Assembly: GCA_947168395.1 (NCBI GenBank)
Contig: CAMVLT010000024.1
Span: 1 to 47,520, forward strand
Origin: an uncultured Prevotellaceae bacterium
GTDB lineage: Bacteria; Bacteroidota; Bacteroidia; Bacteroidales; Bacteroidaceae
Length of the DNA: 47,520 nucleotides
Direction: 5' to 3'
Shown: piece by piece, positions 8,103-17,436 of the stretch
Layout of the letters: the number at the start of each line of letters is the position of its first letter
Numbering within the stretch: the stretch's first letter is position 1
The notes under the pieces: generated by a model
What the model saw: only the letters and a program-made list of their open reading frames with translations
What the model was told of the DNA's origin: nothing
Databases searched by the model: none
Program-made: the position numbers and the translations under genes

Positions 8103-10883
8103 ATGGAAGCGATGACCATGACACGATACATATCACGCAGCGGCAGAAGGCTTGCACTCTTGCTCCTCTGCCTGTCAACCTTCATGCCTTTCCGTGCCGA
8201 CAACATATTTGGCTTTACCGATGAGCACCCGCTGGTGATAGTCGGCGACTGGGACTTCCGCCCGTTCGAGTTCATCAACGTCGACGGTCAGCCCGCCGGC
8301 TACAACGTCGACGTGCTCAACCTCGTGCTCGACCAGCTCGATATACCCCGCAAGTTTGTCATGGTGGAGTGGTCGGTGGCCACCGACATGTTCAAGAACT
8401 GTAAGGCCAACCTCATCCACGCCCTCTACTACTTCTACAGCGACCCGCCCTACGAGTGTACCCACAAGTACATCAACTACTACAACCTGAAGGTGGCACG
8501 GCGCAATGATACCGCCCCGCTGAAATATATCGACAAGCTCGGCCCTGGCGACACGCTGCAGGGCAAGCGCGACGACTATGCACCGATGGCACTGGCCGTC
8601 AGGGGCAAACTGCCGTTCACCATCGCCTACCGATCGCCGAAGGACGGCCTGACGGGCATCAGCCAGGGCCGCAGCAAATACTACATCTGGGGCGAGATAC
8701 CACTCAGGCACAAGATTCAGGAACTGGGGCTCGACAACATCGAGCTGGACGACATCGACATACCGGCTGGCGAACTGCGCATCATAGGCTACGACAAGGA
8801 CCTGATTGACCTCATCGACGATCAGTACACCCGTCTGGAACAGGCCGGTGAACTGCAGAAAATCTACGACCGCTGGTTCCATCCCGAGCGAGCCCACGAC
8901 GACAGCTCGCCCGTGGTACTGCTCATCCTCGCCGGACTGCTTGTGGCTGCCGTTGTCATTTTCCTGCTCATTGGCCTCGTCAGAAGAAGGGTGCTCAGCA
9001 CCGTCAGCCAGAGCAAGGATTTGGGACAGATGATGAGCCAGGTGCTCAACATGGGCGACTACTACGTGTTGGAGTGGGACTTGACGAGCAATCTGCTGCG
9101 CAACAAATACCGCGACTTGCTGCCCAAAGGCTTTATGGACCCCCAGGAGTTTCTGCGGCGTATGACGCCCGATGAGGCGCAGCACCTGCACAACCTCAAC
9201 ACTCAGTTGATGACCGGTGCTATCGACCACTACGACATACGCCTCGGTTACAATAAGGGAACATCCGAGCAGCCCCGCTGGATGATTCTGTACGGCAACG
9301 CCATCCTCGAGAAGAAGCACGGCAAGCCAGTCTTCATCGTCTACACCGCCAAGGACATTACCAACGAGGTGGCCGAGGAACGACGCATTAGGAACGTTGC
9401 CAGCAAGTATAAGGAGATGTTCGATACCAATCTCATCGCCATGTCGTTCTACGATGCCAACGGCATGCTGCTCGATGTCAACAACAAGATGCGCGACTTC
9501 TGCCGGGCTGACAACGGCGACGACCAATGGTTCCTCAAGAGTTCGCTCTTCGTTTTTCCCGCCCTGAAAGGCTGCTTCCTGCCCGGCACACGCGACGTGC
9601 TGCATGCCTGCCAGCACTTGCACGAACCCCAGCTCGGACTGGACAAGTACATAGAGATTCGTGTCCGCCCCGTCATTGACGACAACGACGAGTTGATTTA
9701 CTACATCGTCACCACCCGCGACGTCACCGCCGAGCGCAACATGTACCTCGAACAGCGCGAGCAGGACCGGCGGCTCCACGCCACCAGCAATGCCATACGC
9801 CGGTATGAGCAGCAGCTCGGCTACCTGCTGGAAGAAAGCCAGATGTACCTCTGGAACTACCGTCCCGCCGAGAATGTCATCGACATCACGCGCTCACCGG
9901 GGCAGCAAGGGTTCCATGAGTCCATTGAGGACTACCTGCAGACCATCCGTCCCGACTATAGGGAGCAGGCCTTAGCCTGTCTGCGGGATGCCATGCAGCA
10001 GGGGAAAACCTATCAGACCATACTCCCCTTCGACAGTACACCGCTTGACGACGAACCCACCTGGTACTCCATCACCGGCCTGCCTATCTTCGACAAGGAC
10101 GGACAGCTCAAGCAGTATATCGGTCTCTCGCGCAACATCACCGACCTCATGCTTGCCCAGGAGAAGCTGCGCGTCGAGACGGCCCGCGCCGAGGGCTCCG
10201 GACGGCAGAAGGCGGCCTTCCTGGCCAACATGACCCACGAGATACGCACGCCGCTCAACGCCATCGTCGGCTTCTCGGACCTGCTGCCCATGATTGACAG
10301 CGACGGCGAGCGGAAGGAGTTCATACGCATCATCCGCAACAACTGCGAGATGTTGCTGCGACTCATCAACGACATACTCGAGGTATCCGACATCGAGTCG
10401 CGCCCCATGGCCATCCGGCCTGCCGAGGTCGACTTTGCCCAGGCCTTCGACGACATCTGCCAGTCGCTCGAGCAGCGTGTGCAGACCCCCGGCGTCAGCT
10501 TCATCAAGGAGAATCCCTGCGCCACGCTCCCCACATGCCTCGACATTGGCCGCATTCAGCAGGTTGTCACCAACTTCGTCATCAATGCCGTCAAGTACAC
10601 CAAGGAGGGTCACATCAAGGTGGGCTACCGCCCGAAGGACGGCGGCCTGTACATCTACTGCGAGGACACGGGAGCAGGCATTCCCAAGGACAAGCAGGAC
10701 ATGGTATTCGAACGCTTCGTCAAGCTCAACGAGTTCGTGCAGGGCACGGGCCTCGGTCTCAGCATCTGCAAGTCCATCGCCGAGCGTTGCGGCGGCCGCA
10801 TCGGCGTCGAGAGTGAGGGCGAGGGCCACGGCTCCACCTTCTGGATATGGATTCCCTGCTCCCTACCACAACAAAAAGAATGA
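8103..10883 (+). CDS. membrane sensor histidine kinase B1: SBP_bac_3-like/PAS/HisKA/HATPase
   Basis: 926 residues with the same layout as A1: signal segment (about 1-32); periplasmic domain (LVIVGDWDFRPFEFINVDG); membrane helix (about 269-292); PAS-like region; HisKA with an intact H-box NMTHEIRTPL (His712, CAC 10236-10238); HATPase with DTGAGIP and GTGLGL. It ends soon after the ATPase domain and has no receiver. The periplasmic domain differs clearly from A1 and A2 and resembles B2 (YIWGE, GYDKDLIDLIDD). The ATPase-domain DNA is nearly identical to B2. Its stop overlaps an ATG (ATGA, 10880-10883), suggesting coupling with the next gene. The cognate response regulator is not in the window. 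Confidence 0.88.
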   Translation: MEAMTMTRYISRSGRRLALLLLCLSTFMPFRADNIFGFTDEHPLVIVGDWDFRPFEFINVDGQPAGYNVDVLNLVLDQLDIPRKFVMVEWSVATDMFKNCKANLIHALYYFYSDPPYECTHKYINYYNLKVARRNDTAPLKYIDKLGPGDTLQGKRDDYAPMALAVRGKLPFTIAYRSPKDGLTGISQGRSKYYIWGEIPLRHKIQELGLDNIELDDIDIPAGELRIIGYDKDLIDLIDDQYTRLEQAGELQKIYDRWFHPERAHDDSSPVVLLILAGLLVAAVVIFLLIGLVRRRVLSTVSQSKDLGQMMSQVLNMGDYYVLEWDLTSNLLRNKYRDLLPKGFMDPQEFLRRMTPDEAQHLHNLNTQLMTGAIDHYDIRLGYNKGTSEQPRWMILYGNAILEKKHGKPVFIVYTAKDITNEVAEERRIRNVASKYKEMFDTNLIAMSFYDANGMLLDVNNKMRDFCRADNGDDQWFLKSSLFVFPALKGCFLPGTRDVLHACQHLHEPQLGLDKYIEIRVRPVIDDNDELIYYIVTTRDVTAERNMYLEQREQDRRLHATSNAIRRYEQQLGYLLEESQMYLWNYRPAENVIDITRSPGQQGFHESIEDYLQTIRPDYREQALACLRDAMQQGKTYQTILPFDSTPLDDEPTWYSITGLPIFDKDGQLKQYIGLSRNITDLMLAQEKLRVETARAEGSGRQKAAFLANMTHEIRTPLNAIVGFSDLLPMIDSDGERKEFIRIIRNNCEMLLRLINDILEVSDIESRPMAIRPAEVDFAQAFDDICQSLEQRVQTPGVSFIKENPCATLPTCLDIGRIQQVVTNFVINAVKYTKEGHIKVGYRPKDGGLYIYCEDTGAGIPKDKQDMVFERFVKLNEFVQGTGLGLSICKSIAERCGGRIGVESEGEGHGSTFWIWIPCSLPQQKE

Positions 10884-10887
10884 GAAA

Positions 10888-13713
10888 TTGAATACGATTA
10901 AAAATATAATAAGGTTGTCGGCTTGCCGGGTGGTGCTCACCACCGTGTTGCTTGCCGTTGCGGGTGCCAGTGTTGCAGTTCCCGAAAGCAGGAGCCGTGC
11001 CTACACCGAAGAGCGCCCGCTGGTGTATGAGGACTCGTGGAACCTCTGGCCTTACACTTTCCTGAACGAGCAGGGCGAGGCCGACGGCTTCAGTATCGAC
11101 CTGCTGAAACTGCTGCTCGGGCAGCTCAAAATACCCTACGTCATCAAGCTGAAGCCCAACCAGGAGGCCTTCGACGACCTGCGCGACGGAAAGTCCGACC
11201 TGCGCATGGGCCTGGCATCGGGATTCCACGACGAATATGGCCAGTACAGTCGCAATGCCGTGACGCTGTTCACCCAGAGCGTGGTCTCTGCCAAAAAGGA
11301 GCCTGTCACCATCCATACCCAGCGCGACCTGAGCAAGGGCAAGGTCATTGTCTACAAGAACAGTTTGGCGCATCACCTGATGGAGGACTACGGATGGGGC
11401 GAGAATGCCATCCCCTGCGAGGATATCACCGAAGAGCTGCAGAAGATGAGCGACAACGAGGAGGGACAGATAGTGTGGAACACCCTGTCGCTGAAATGGC
11501 TGCTCAACAAGTATCAGTTCGACAACCTGGAACTTACGCCCGTGGACATGCCCCACGGCGAGTACAAGTTCATGTCGAACGACCCGCAGCTGCTCAACAA
11601 GCTCGACAGCCTGATTACGGTACTGAACGCTACCGACGAGCTGGCACCTATTTATAATAAATGGTTCTATCCCGAGCGCAACGAGCAGCCCAAGTACTCG
11701 TGGGCGTGGTACGTTGCGGCGGCCATCGGCCTGTTGCTGTTGCTCCTTGCTTTCTACCTCGTCAATTACCGCATTGAGGGACGGCGCGTGGGGCGGCAAG
11801 TGCAGCGACTGAACAAGCGGCTGGCCCTCATCATGGAAACCAGCGAGGTGCGTATATGGACCTACGAGATAGCCACGCAGGTGTTTACCTGGCGCAACGA
11901 GAACGGACAGGCGGCCTACACCTATACGGCCGAGGAGTTTGCCAACCGCTACCGCCCCGAGGACTTCGAGCGGCTGATGGAGGCCCTGCAGAAGCTGGCC
12001 AACAAGGAGGCCGAGGAGGTGACCATCGACATCAAGGCCAGGGACGCTGAGGACGGTGACGCCCAGATGCGCGACTTCAGGATTGCCCTCTCGGTACTGC
12101 GTAGCGACAAGGAGGGACGCCCCACCATTATTATCGGAACGAAGCGCGACGTCACTGAGCGTCGCCAGCAGGAGCGGCGTGACGAGGAGCAGACCCTACG
12201 TTACTGGGCTATCTTCAATACGCCGATGGTCGACATCATCTTCTACAACAAGGACGGTATCCTGACCAACATCAACGAGCGGGCCTGCAAGACGTTCAAG
12301 TGCGACCGCGATGCGGTACTGGCCGAGCAGATGAAGTTCAAAGAACTGCCCATCTTCGAAGGCATTGACTTCCATCACGCCGACGGCATCTACGTCACCC
12401 AGCTCATGGACCTGCCGAAGAACGAAGCCCACGAATGGAAGGCAAAGGCCTGCAAGCGTGAGGGCAAACTCTATTACGAGATGCGGTTGATGACTGTTTA
12501 CGACGACGAGCAGCAAATGATAGGCCTTTTCTCCATCGGAACGGACGTGACCGACAACGTGCTGTACCGCGACCAGTACCGGGAACGAATCAGCAGGACC
12601 CGCACGGCCACCAAGGAACTGACGGACTATATCTCGAACATCAACTACATACTAAGCGTAGGCGGGGTGCGTCTGGCCACCTACTCGCCCGACACCCATA
12701 CGCTGACGCTGTTCCAGGGCATCAACGAGGTGCAGCATGCACTGACCCAGGCCCGTTGTATGACGCTGGTCGACGAGCACTGGAAGAAGCGTGCCATGCG
12801 TATGCTCAACAGCATGGACAACCGCCAGGCCATAGGTATTGATACTGACATCAAGACGCAGGTGCGAGTGGCGGGCGGCAATATGCTGCACATAGAATTC
12901 CACTTCATCCCCACCTACGACGAGAAGGAACATCTGACTGAGTACTTCGGACTGTGCCGCGACATCACCGAACAGAAGGTCACAGAGCAGCAGCTGGTGC
13001 AGAAGTCGGCCAAGGCACAGGAGATAGAGCACGCTAAGAACTCGTTCCTGAAGAACATGAGCTACGAGATGAGAACGCCGCTGAACGCCGTCGTGGGCTT
13101 TGCCGAGATGTTCGAAATGAACCATTCGCCCGAGGACGAGGCCATCTTCGTACACGAGATTCTCGACAACTCCGAGCAGCTGCTGAACCTTATCAACAGC
13201 GTGCTGTTCCTCTCGCGCCTCGATGCTGGCATGATCAAGATTACGAAGCAGCCCGTCGACTTTGCCATCGTCTTCGAGTCCCACTGCCAGATAGGCTGGG
13301 AGAAGCACCGCCGGGAGGGCGTGAAATACAGCGTGGAGAACCCCTACGAGCAGCTGGTCTTGGAAATTGACGACACCTACTTGGGGTACGTCATCGACCA
13401 AATAGCCGCCAACGCTGCACAGTACACGCCGCAGGGAGCCGTGCGTGCCCGCTACGACTACATAGGCCGCCGACTGCTCATCTCGATTGAGGATACCGGC
13501 AAGGGCATCGCCCCGCAGATGCAGCAGCGCATCTTCGACCGCTTCGTCAAGGGAACCCAGACGGGAGCGGGCTTGGGACTGCCCATCTGCAAGGAACTGG
13601 TGGAGCTGATGGGCGGCAACCTGGAAATCAATTCCGAGGAAGGCCTGGGCACCACCGTGTGGATTACGCTGCCCTGCCGGGCCTTGGCCATCAAGCGCAG
13701 GAAATATATTTAA
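10888..13713 (+). CDS. membrane sensor kinase A2: SBP_bac_3-like/PAS/HATPase, phosphoacceptor His replaced by Tyr
   Basis: About 941 residues from the proposed TTG at 10888. Upstream the same frame runs far into B1, which is a shadow. From TTG the protein begins MNTIKNIIRLSACR and then a hydrophobic signal core VVLTTVLLAVAGASVA. GTG at 10930 or 10933 is an alternative. An ATG at 10880 is one base out of frame; one extra A in the following A tract would join it. Domains follow A1: periplasmic domain (LVYEDSWNLWPYTFLNE), membrane helix (about 271-293), PAS domains, dimerisation helix, HATPase. The H-box is NMSYEMRTPL with Tyr726 (TAC 13063-13065). DTGKGI and GAGLGL are intact. No receiver domain. 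Confidence 0.85.
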   Translation: MNTIKNIIRLSACRVVLTTVLLAVAGASVAVPESRSRAYTEERPLVYEDSWNLWPYTFLNEQGEADGFSIDLLKLLLGQLKIPYVIKLKPNQEAFDDLRDGKSDLRMGLASGFHDEYGQYSRNAVTLFTQSVVSAKKEPVTIHTQRDLSKGKVIVYKNSLAHHLMEDYGWGENAIPCEDITEELQKMSDNEEGQIVWNTLSLKWLLNKYQFDNLELTPVDMPHGEYKFMSNDPQLLNKLDSLITVLNATDELAPIYNKWFYPERNEQPKYSWAWYVAAAIGLLLLLLAFYLVNYRIEGRRVGRQVQRLNKRLALIMETSEVRIWTYEIATQVFTWRNENGQAAYTYTAEEFANRYRPEDFERLMEALQKLANKEAEEVTIDIKARDAEDGDAQMRDFRIALSVLRSDKEGRPTIIIGTKRDVTERRQQERRDEEQTLRYWAIFNTPMVDIIFYNKDGILTNINERACKTFKCDRDAVLAEQMKFKELPIFEGIDFHHADGIYVTQLMDLPKNEAHEWKAKACKREGKLYYEMRLMTVYDDEQQMIGLFSIGTDVTDNVLYRDQYRERISRTRTATKELTDYISNINYILSVGGVRLATYSPDTHTLTLFQGINEVQHALTQARCMTLVDEHWKKRAMRMLNSMDNRQAIGIDTDIKTQVRVAGGNMLHIEFHFIPTYDEKEHLTEYFGLCRDITEQKVTEQQLVQKSAKAQEIEHAKNSFLKNMSYEMRTPLNAVVGFAEMFEMNHSPEDEAIFVHEILDNSEQLLNLINSVLFLSRLDAGMIKITKQPVDFAIVFESHCQIGWEKHRREGVKYSVENPYEQLVLEIDDTYLGYVIDQIAANAAQYTPQGAVRARYDYIGRRLLISIEDTGKGIAPQMQQRIFDRFVKGTQTGAGLGLPICKELVELMGGNLEINSEEGLGTTVWITLPCRALAIKRRKYI

Positions 13714-13719
13714 GGAGGA
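13712..13719 (+). promoter_or_regulatory. strong Shine-Dalgarno site for kinase B2
   Basis: AAGGAGGA overlaps the TAA stop of A2 and lies 8 bases before ATG 13728. Strong SD sites are uncommon in this phylum; here it decides the start of B2 against the in-frame upstream ATG at 13659 that lies inside A2. Confidence 0.7.
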
Positions 13720-13727
13720 TTGCAGGT

Positions 13728-16526
13728 ATGAAGAACAAGATACTGACATACAGACGGAACGTGCTGAGCTTGAAAGGAGCATGGCTGCGGATGCTGCTGG
13801 CTGTGCTCGCTGCCTATTGCTCACTCCTCACCGCTACGGCACAGACGCTGAACGACCGCTACAACAGCAGCCGGCCCGTGGTCATGGCCTGCGACTGGGA
13901 CAAGCCCCCCTACGAGTACCTCAACGACAAGGGCGAGCCAGCCGGCACGAACATCGACGTGATGCGGGCCATCATGAAGGAGATGAACCTGCCCATACGC
14001 TTCGTGATGAAGGACTGGGGCAACGCCATCAAGACCTTCGGGCGCGGCGATGCCGACATCATCATGGCGCACGCCCAGCGTTTCAGGCATGCCCCCTACT
14101 ACGTGTCGCAGAACATCATCAACTATAACCGCATCGTTGTGGCCATGAAGGGCGACTCGGCCACCAGGGTGACGCTCAAGATGCTCGATGCGGAAGGGGC
14201 GGTCTTCAAACCCTCCGACTATGCCGTGAAGTACTATATATCCAACGACTCCTCACGCGCCGTGAAGGTTGACTACCAGTCGCCCAAAACGGCACTGATG
14301 GGTCTTGTCGTGGGCGACAACAAGTACTTCGTCTGGGGCGAGGCTCCGCTGAAGTGGAAAATCAAGGAACTCAACATCGAGGGCCTTGTGCTGAGCAGCA
14401 TCGACATTCCCGTCAGCGAAATCCACGTCATCGGACGTGACAAGGAACTCATTGACGAGATTGACGACCACTACTCGCGCCTGAAGCAGAGCGGCGTGGT
14501 GGAGGAGATACACAACCGCTGGGTACATCCCGAGCGCGTCGAGGACAGCTCGCTGCCGTGGATTATCGGCCTCGTCGTGCTGGCGTTGCTCGTGGTGGCC
14601 GTGTTCTATACACTGAGCGTGCTGGCCCGCCGGCAGGTGCGGAACAACATGAAGAACCTGACCGACGTGAACAACATGATGATCAAGGCCCTGCACATGG
14701 GTAACTTCTATGTCATGGAGTACGACATCGAGGCCGACCTGCAGGTCAACCGCTACGGCCACCTGCTGCCTGACGGAGGCATAACGCACGAGCAGTTCCT
14801 GGAACGAATACATCCCGACGAACGGGGGGACTTCAACAAGAAGGTGAGGCTTATGATAGAGCGACGCTCGCGCCATGAGCTGCTGCGCAAGCACTGGAAT
14901 GCGGGAACGGCGGAGGCACCGCGATGGCTGACGCTCGACGGCCATGCGATGGTCGAGACCGACAGCTTCGGAAAACCCCGTTACCTCATCAATGCCGTTC
15001 ACGATATCACCAAGGGACTGGTCGAGGAACACACCAGCTTCGAGCTGAGCAGGAAGTTCGACCAGCTGTTCAGCATCCCCACGCTCGCTATGGCCTTCTA
15101 CGACAAGGACGGTCGGCTCATTGGTCTGAACGACTACATGTGCGAGATATGCGGCTTCAGCAGTGCCGACAACAAACACTTCTGGGAGTCGTCCCGACTG
15201 TTCGACCTGCCGCAGGTCATCGGTGCCTATGGTCCCGCCGACCGCCACGACCTGCATGCCTGCCAGCACATGCTCTATCCCGAGCAGGGCATCGACTGCT
15301 ACGTGGAGTTCCACGTCTGCCCCATCTTCAATGCCGAGGGTGAGGTGGCCAACTACTTCGCCTCGTGCATCGACGTGACCAACGACCGCGAGAGCGACCG
15401 CTCCATGCATCGGCTCGACCAGGAGATACAGGCTACCAGTAAGCAGATACGCCAGTTGGAAGAGAAACTGCACTACATGCTGGTGAGTACCAATATGTAC
15501 GTCTGGCAGCTCGACTTCCAGCGCCGGCTTATCACCTATACCAGTACGCTCAGCAAGCCCGAGTACGTATGTACCTTCGATGAGTACAACGCCAGCATCT
15601 GCAACGACAGTGGAGATGCCCTCCTAAAGGGGGAGAATCCCGAAATGCTGCGCAACCCCTTCGTCTTGCAGCGGCGGTTTGCCAGGCCGATGGTCCATAA
15701 TACCGATGCCGAGGGCGAACGCTGGTACCAGGTGATGGGTGTCGGCGTGACCGACGACAATAATCAGGTGACGGGTGCCTTCGGACTGTTCCGCGACATT
15801 ACCAACCTCATACATACCCAGCAGCGGCTGCGCGAAGAAACGGCCCGTGCCGAGGACAGCGGCCGCCAGAAGAGCATGTTCCTGGCATCGATGACGCACG
15901 AGCTGCGCACCCCGCTCAACTCTATCGTAGGCTTCAGCGACCTGCTGGGCAGCGCCGATTCGCCCGAGGAGCGCCACGAGTTCATACGCATCATCCGCAA
16001 CAACTGCGACATGCTGCTGCGGCTCATCAACGACATACTCGAAGCCTCGACCATCGACGACGGGCCGCAGTCGGTTAATCCCACTGACGTTGACTTTGCC
16101 AAGGCTTTCGACGACATCTGCCAGTCGTTGGAGCATCGCGTGCAGACTCCAGGCGTCAGTTTCATCAAGGAGAATCCCTATACCACACTTCCTGCACGCA
16201 TCGACATCGACCGCATCAGGCAGGTAGTGACCAATTTCGTCACCAACTCGGTGAAATACACCAAGGAGGGGCACATCAAGGTGGGCTACCGCCAGAAGGA
16301 CGGCGGCCTGTACATCTACTGCGAGGACACGGGCTTGGGCATCCCCAAGGAGAAGCAGGCCTCGGTCTTCGAACGCTTCGTCAAGCTCAACGAGTTCGTG
16401 CAGGGCACCGGCCTCGGTCTCAGCATCTGCAAGTCCATCGCCGAGCGTTGCGGCGGCCGCATCGGTGTCGACAGCGAAGGCGAGGGCCACGGTTCCACCT
16501 TCTGGATTTGGGTTCCCGTAGGATAA
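13728..16526 (+). CDS. membrane sensor histidine kinase B2: SBP_bac_3-like/PAS/HisKA/HATPase
   Basis: 932 residues from ATG 13728, chosen because an SD site precedes it and a signal segment follows (LRMLLAVLAAYCSLLTATAQ). Periplasmic domain (VVMACDWDKPPYEYLND); membrane helix (about 276-298); PAS-like region; intact H-box SMTHELRTPL (His724, CAC 15897-15899); HATPase with DTGLGIP and GTGLGL; no receiver. It pairs with B1 in sequence, so the array order is A1-B1-A2-B2, consistent with duplication of a two-gene unit. It ends 28 bases before the AraC-family gene. Confidence 0.88.
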   Translation: MKNKILTYRRNVLSLKGAWLRMLLAVLAAYCSLLTATAQTLNDRYNSSRPVVMACDWDKPPYEYLNDKGEPAGTNIDVMRAIMKEMNLPIRFVMKDWGNAIKTFGRGDADIIMAHAQRFRHAPYYVSQNIINYNRIVVAMKGDSATRVTLKMLDAEGAVFKPSDYAVKYYISNDSSRAVKVDYQSPKTALMGLVVGDNKYFVWGEAPLKWKIKELNIEGLVLSSIDIPVSEIHVIGRDKELIDEIDDHYSRLKQSGVVEEIHNRWVHPERVEDSSLPWIIGLVVLALLVVAVFYTLSVLARRQVRNNMKNLTDVNNMMIKALHMGNFYVMEYDIEADLQVNRYGHLLPDGGITHEQFLERIHPDERGDFNKKVRLMIERRSRHELLRKHWNAGTAEAPRWLTLDGHAMVETDSFGKPRYLINAVHDITKGLVEEHTSFELSRKFDQLFSIPTLAMAFYDKDGRLIGLNDYMCEICGFSSADNKHFWESSRLFDLPQVIGAYGPADRHDLHACQHMLYPEQGIDCYVEFHVCPIFNAEGEVANYFASCIDVTNDRESDRSMHRLDQEIQATSKQIRQLEEKLHYMLVSTNMYVWQLDFQRRLITYTSTLSKPEYVCTFDEYNASICNDSGDALLKGENPEMLRNPFVLQRRFARPMVHNTDAEGERWYQVMGVGVTDDNNQVTGAFGLFRDITNLIHTQQRLREETARAEDSGRQKSMFLASMTHELRTPLNSIVGFSDLLGSADSPEERHEFIRIIRNNCDMLLRLINDILEASTIDDGPQSVNPTDVDFAKAFDDICQSLEHRVQTPGVSFIKENPYTTLPARIDIDRIRQVVTNFVTNSVKYTKEGHIKVGYRQKDGGLYIYCEDTGLGIPKEKQASVFERFVKLNEFVQGTGLGLSICKSIAERCGGRIGVDSEGEGHGSTFWIWVPVG

Positions 16527-16554
16527 TTTGTGAAACGTAAAACATGTATAGTTT

Positions 16555-17436
16555 ATGGCGATGCAAATCAGTAAATACCTGCTGGCCAATGAGCGCGACG
16601 CATTGTGGGGACTAACCGTCAGCACGGTGGGCTACGAGGAAATAAAGCCCGGTGACGCCTATCCCACCCGTGGCCATGCCGACGGCTACTACTTCGAACT
16701 GGAGCGGGGCCGCGAGCTGAACGAGTACCAGTTGCTTTACCTGAGCGAGGGCGAGGGCGTGTTTCATAGTGCCACCGTCCGTGAGAAGATTATCCGCGAG
16801 GGCGACCTGTTCCTGCTGTTCCCGGGCGAGTGGCACAGCTACCACCCCAATGCGCACACAGGCTGGAAAAGTTACTGGATAGGGTTTAAGGGGCGCAACA
16901 TGGACGACCGCGTGCGTGCCGGATTCCTTACGCCCCAGAAGCCCGTCTACCACGTGGGCTTCAGCGACGAGATAGTGAGGCTGTACAAGGAGGCCTACGA
17001 CTCGGCGGTCATCGAGGCGGCCTACTCGCAGCAGCTGATGGCCGGCATCGTCAACCACCTGATAGGCATCATGTACTCGCTGGAGCGCAACATCCAGCTG
17101 AGCAAGAACCAGACGCATGTCGACATGATAAACCGTGCCCGACTGCGCATCCGCGAGGCCTTGGAAAGCGACCTGACCATCCAGCAGGTGGCCGAGGAGA
17201 TGGGCGTGAGCTACTCAAACTTCCGCAAGCTGTTCAAGGAGTACACGGGGCTGTCGCCTGCCACTTACCAGCAGGACTTGCGACTGCAACGTGCCAAGGA
17301 ACTGCTGTCGACGACCGACCTGAGCGTAAAAGAAATAGCCTACCGACTCAACTTTGAGTCGCCAGACTATTTCTCAGCTAAGTTCAAGATCAAGACCGGA
17401 CGCCGCCCCAGCGAGCTGCGCAGCGTGATGATTTAG
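16555..17436 (+). CDS. AraC-family transcriptional regulator (cupin + HTH_18), RhaR-like candidate
   Basis: 293 residues. The N-terminal cupin-type ligand domain (about 1-170; YLSEGEGVF, GDLFLLFPGEWHSY, WKSYWIGFKG) is followed by two C-terminal helix-turn-helices (LTIQQVAEEMGVSYSNFRKLF and VKEIAYRLNFESPDYFSAKFK). It has no receiver domain, so it is not a classical partner of the kinases although it follows them by 28 bases. Its architecture matches sugar-responsive AraC regulators, including the RhaR type that activates rhamnose operons in Bacteroides. With the rhamnose operon 1.5 kb away and the rhaB promoter lacking a good -33 box, control of rhamnose genes is plausible but inferred. Its stop interlocks with the nhaD stop (4-bp overlap, convergent). 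Confidence 0.88.
   Translation: MAMQISKYLLANERDALWGLTVSTVGYEEIKPGDAYPTRGHADGYYFELERGRELNEYQLLYLSEGEGVFHSATVREKIIREGDLFLLFPGEWHSYHPNAHTGWKSYWIGFKGRNMDDRVRAGFLTPQKPVYHVGFSDEIVRLYKEAYDSAVIEAAYSQQLMAGIVNHLIGIMYSLERNIQLSKNQTHVDMINRARLRIREALESDLTIQQVAEEMGVSYSNFRKLFKEYTGLSPATYQQDLRLQRAKELLSTTDLSVKEIAYRLNFESPDYFSAKFKIKTGRRPSELRSVMI

Noticed and set aside
8175..9779. 534-codon minus-strand frame inside kinase B1
   Set aside because: Same codon-bias shadow; no start context, no recognisable motif.
10294..10887. N-terminal extension of kinase A2 into B1
   Set aside because: The upstream part is Ser/Arg/Ala/Pro-rich shadow text of B1; the signal peptide shows that the real start is near 10888.
15610..15640. 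CCCTCCTAAAGGGGGAG in kinase B2 as a further palindromic insertion
   Set aside because: Short and imperfect; alignment with B1 gives no clear extra segment, so it is not counted as an element copy.
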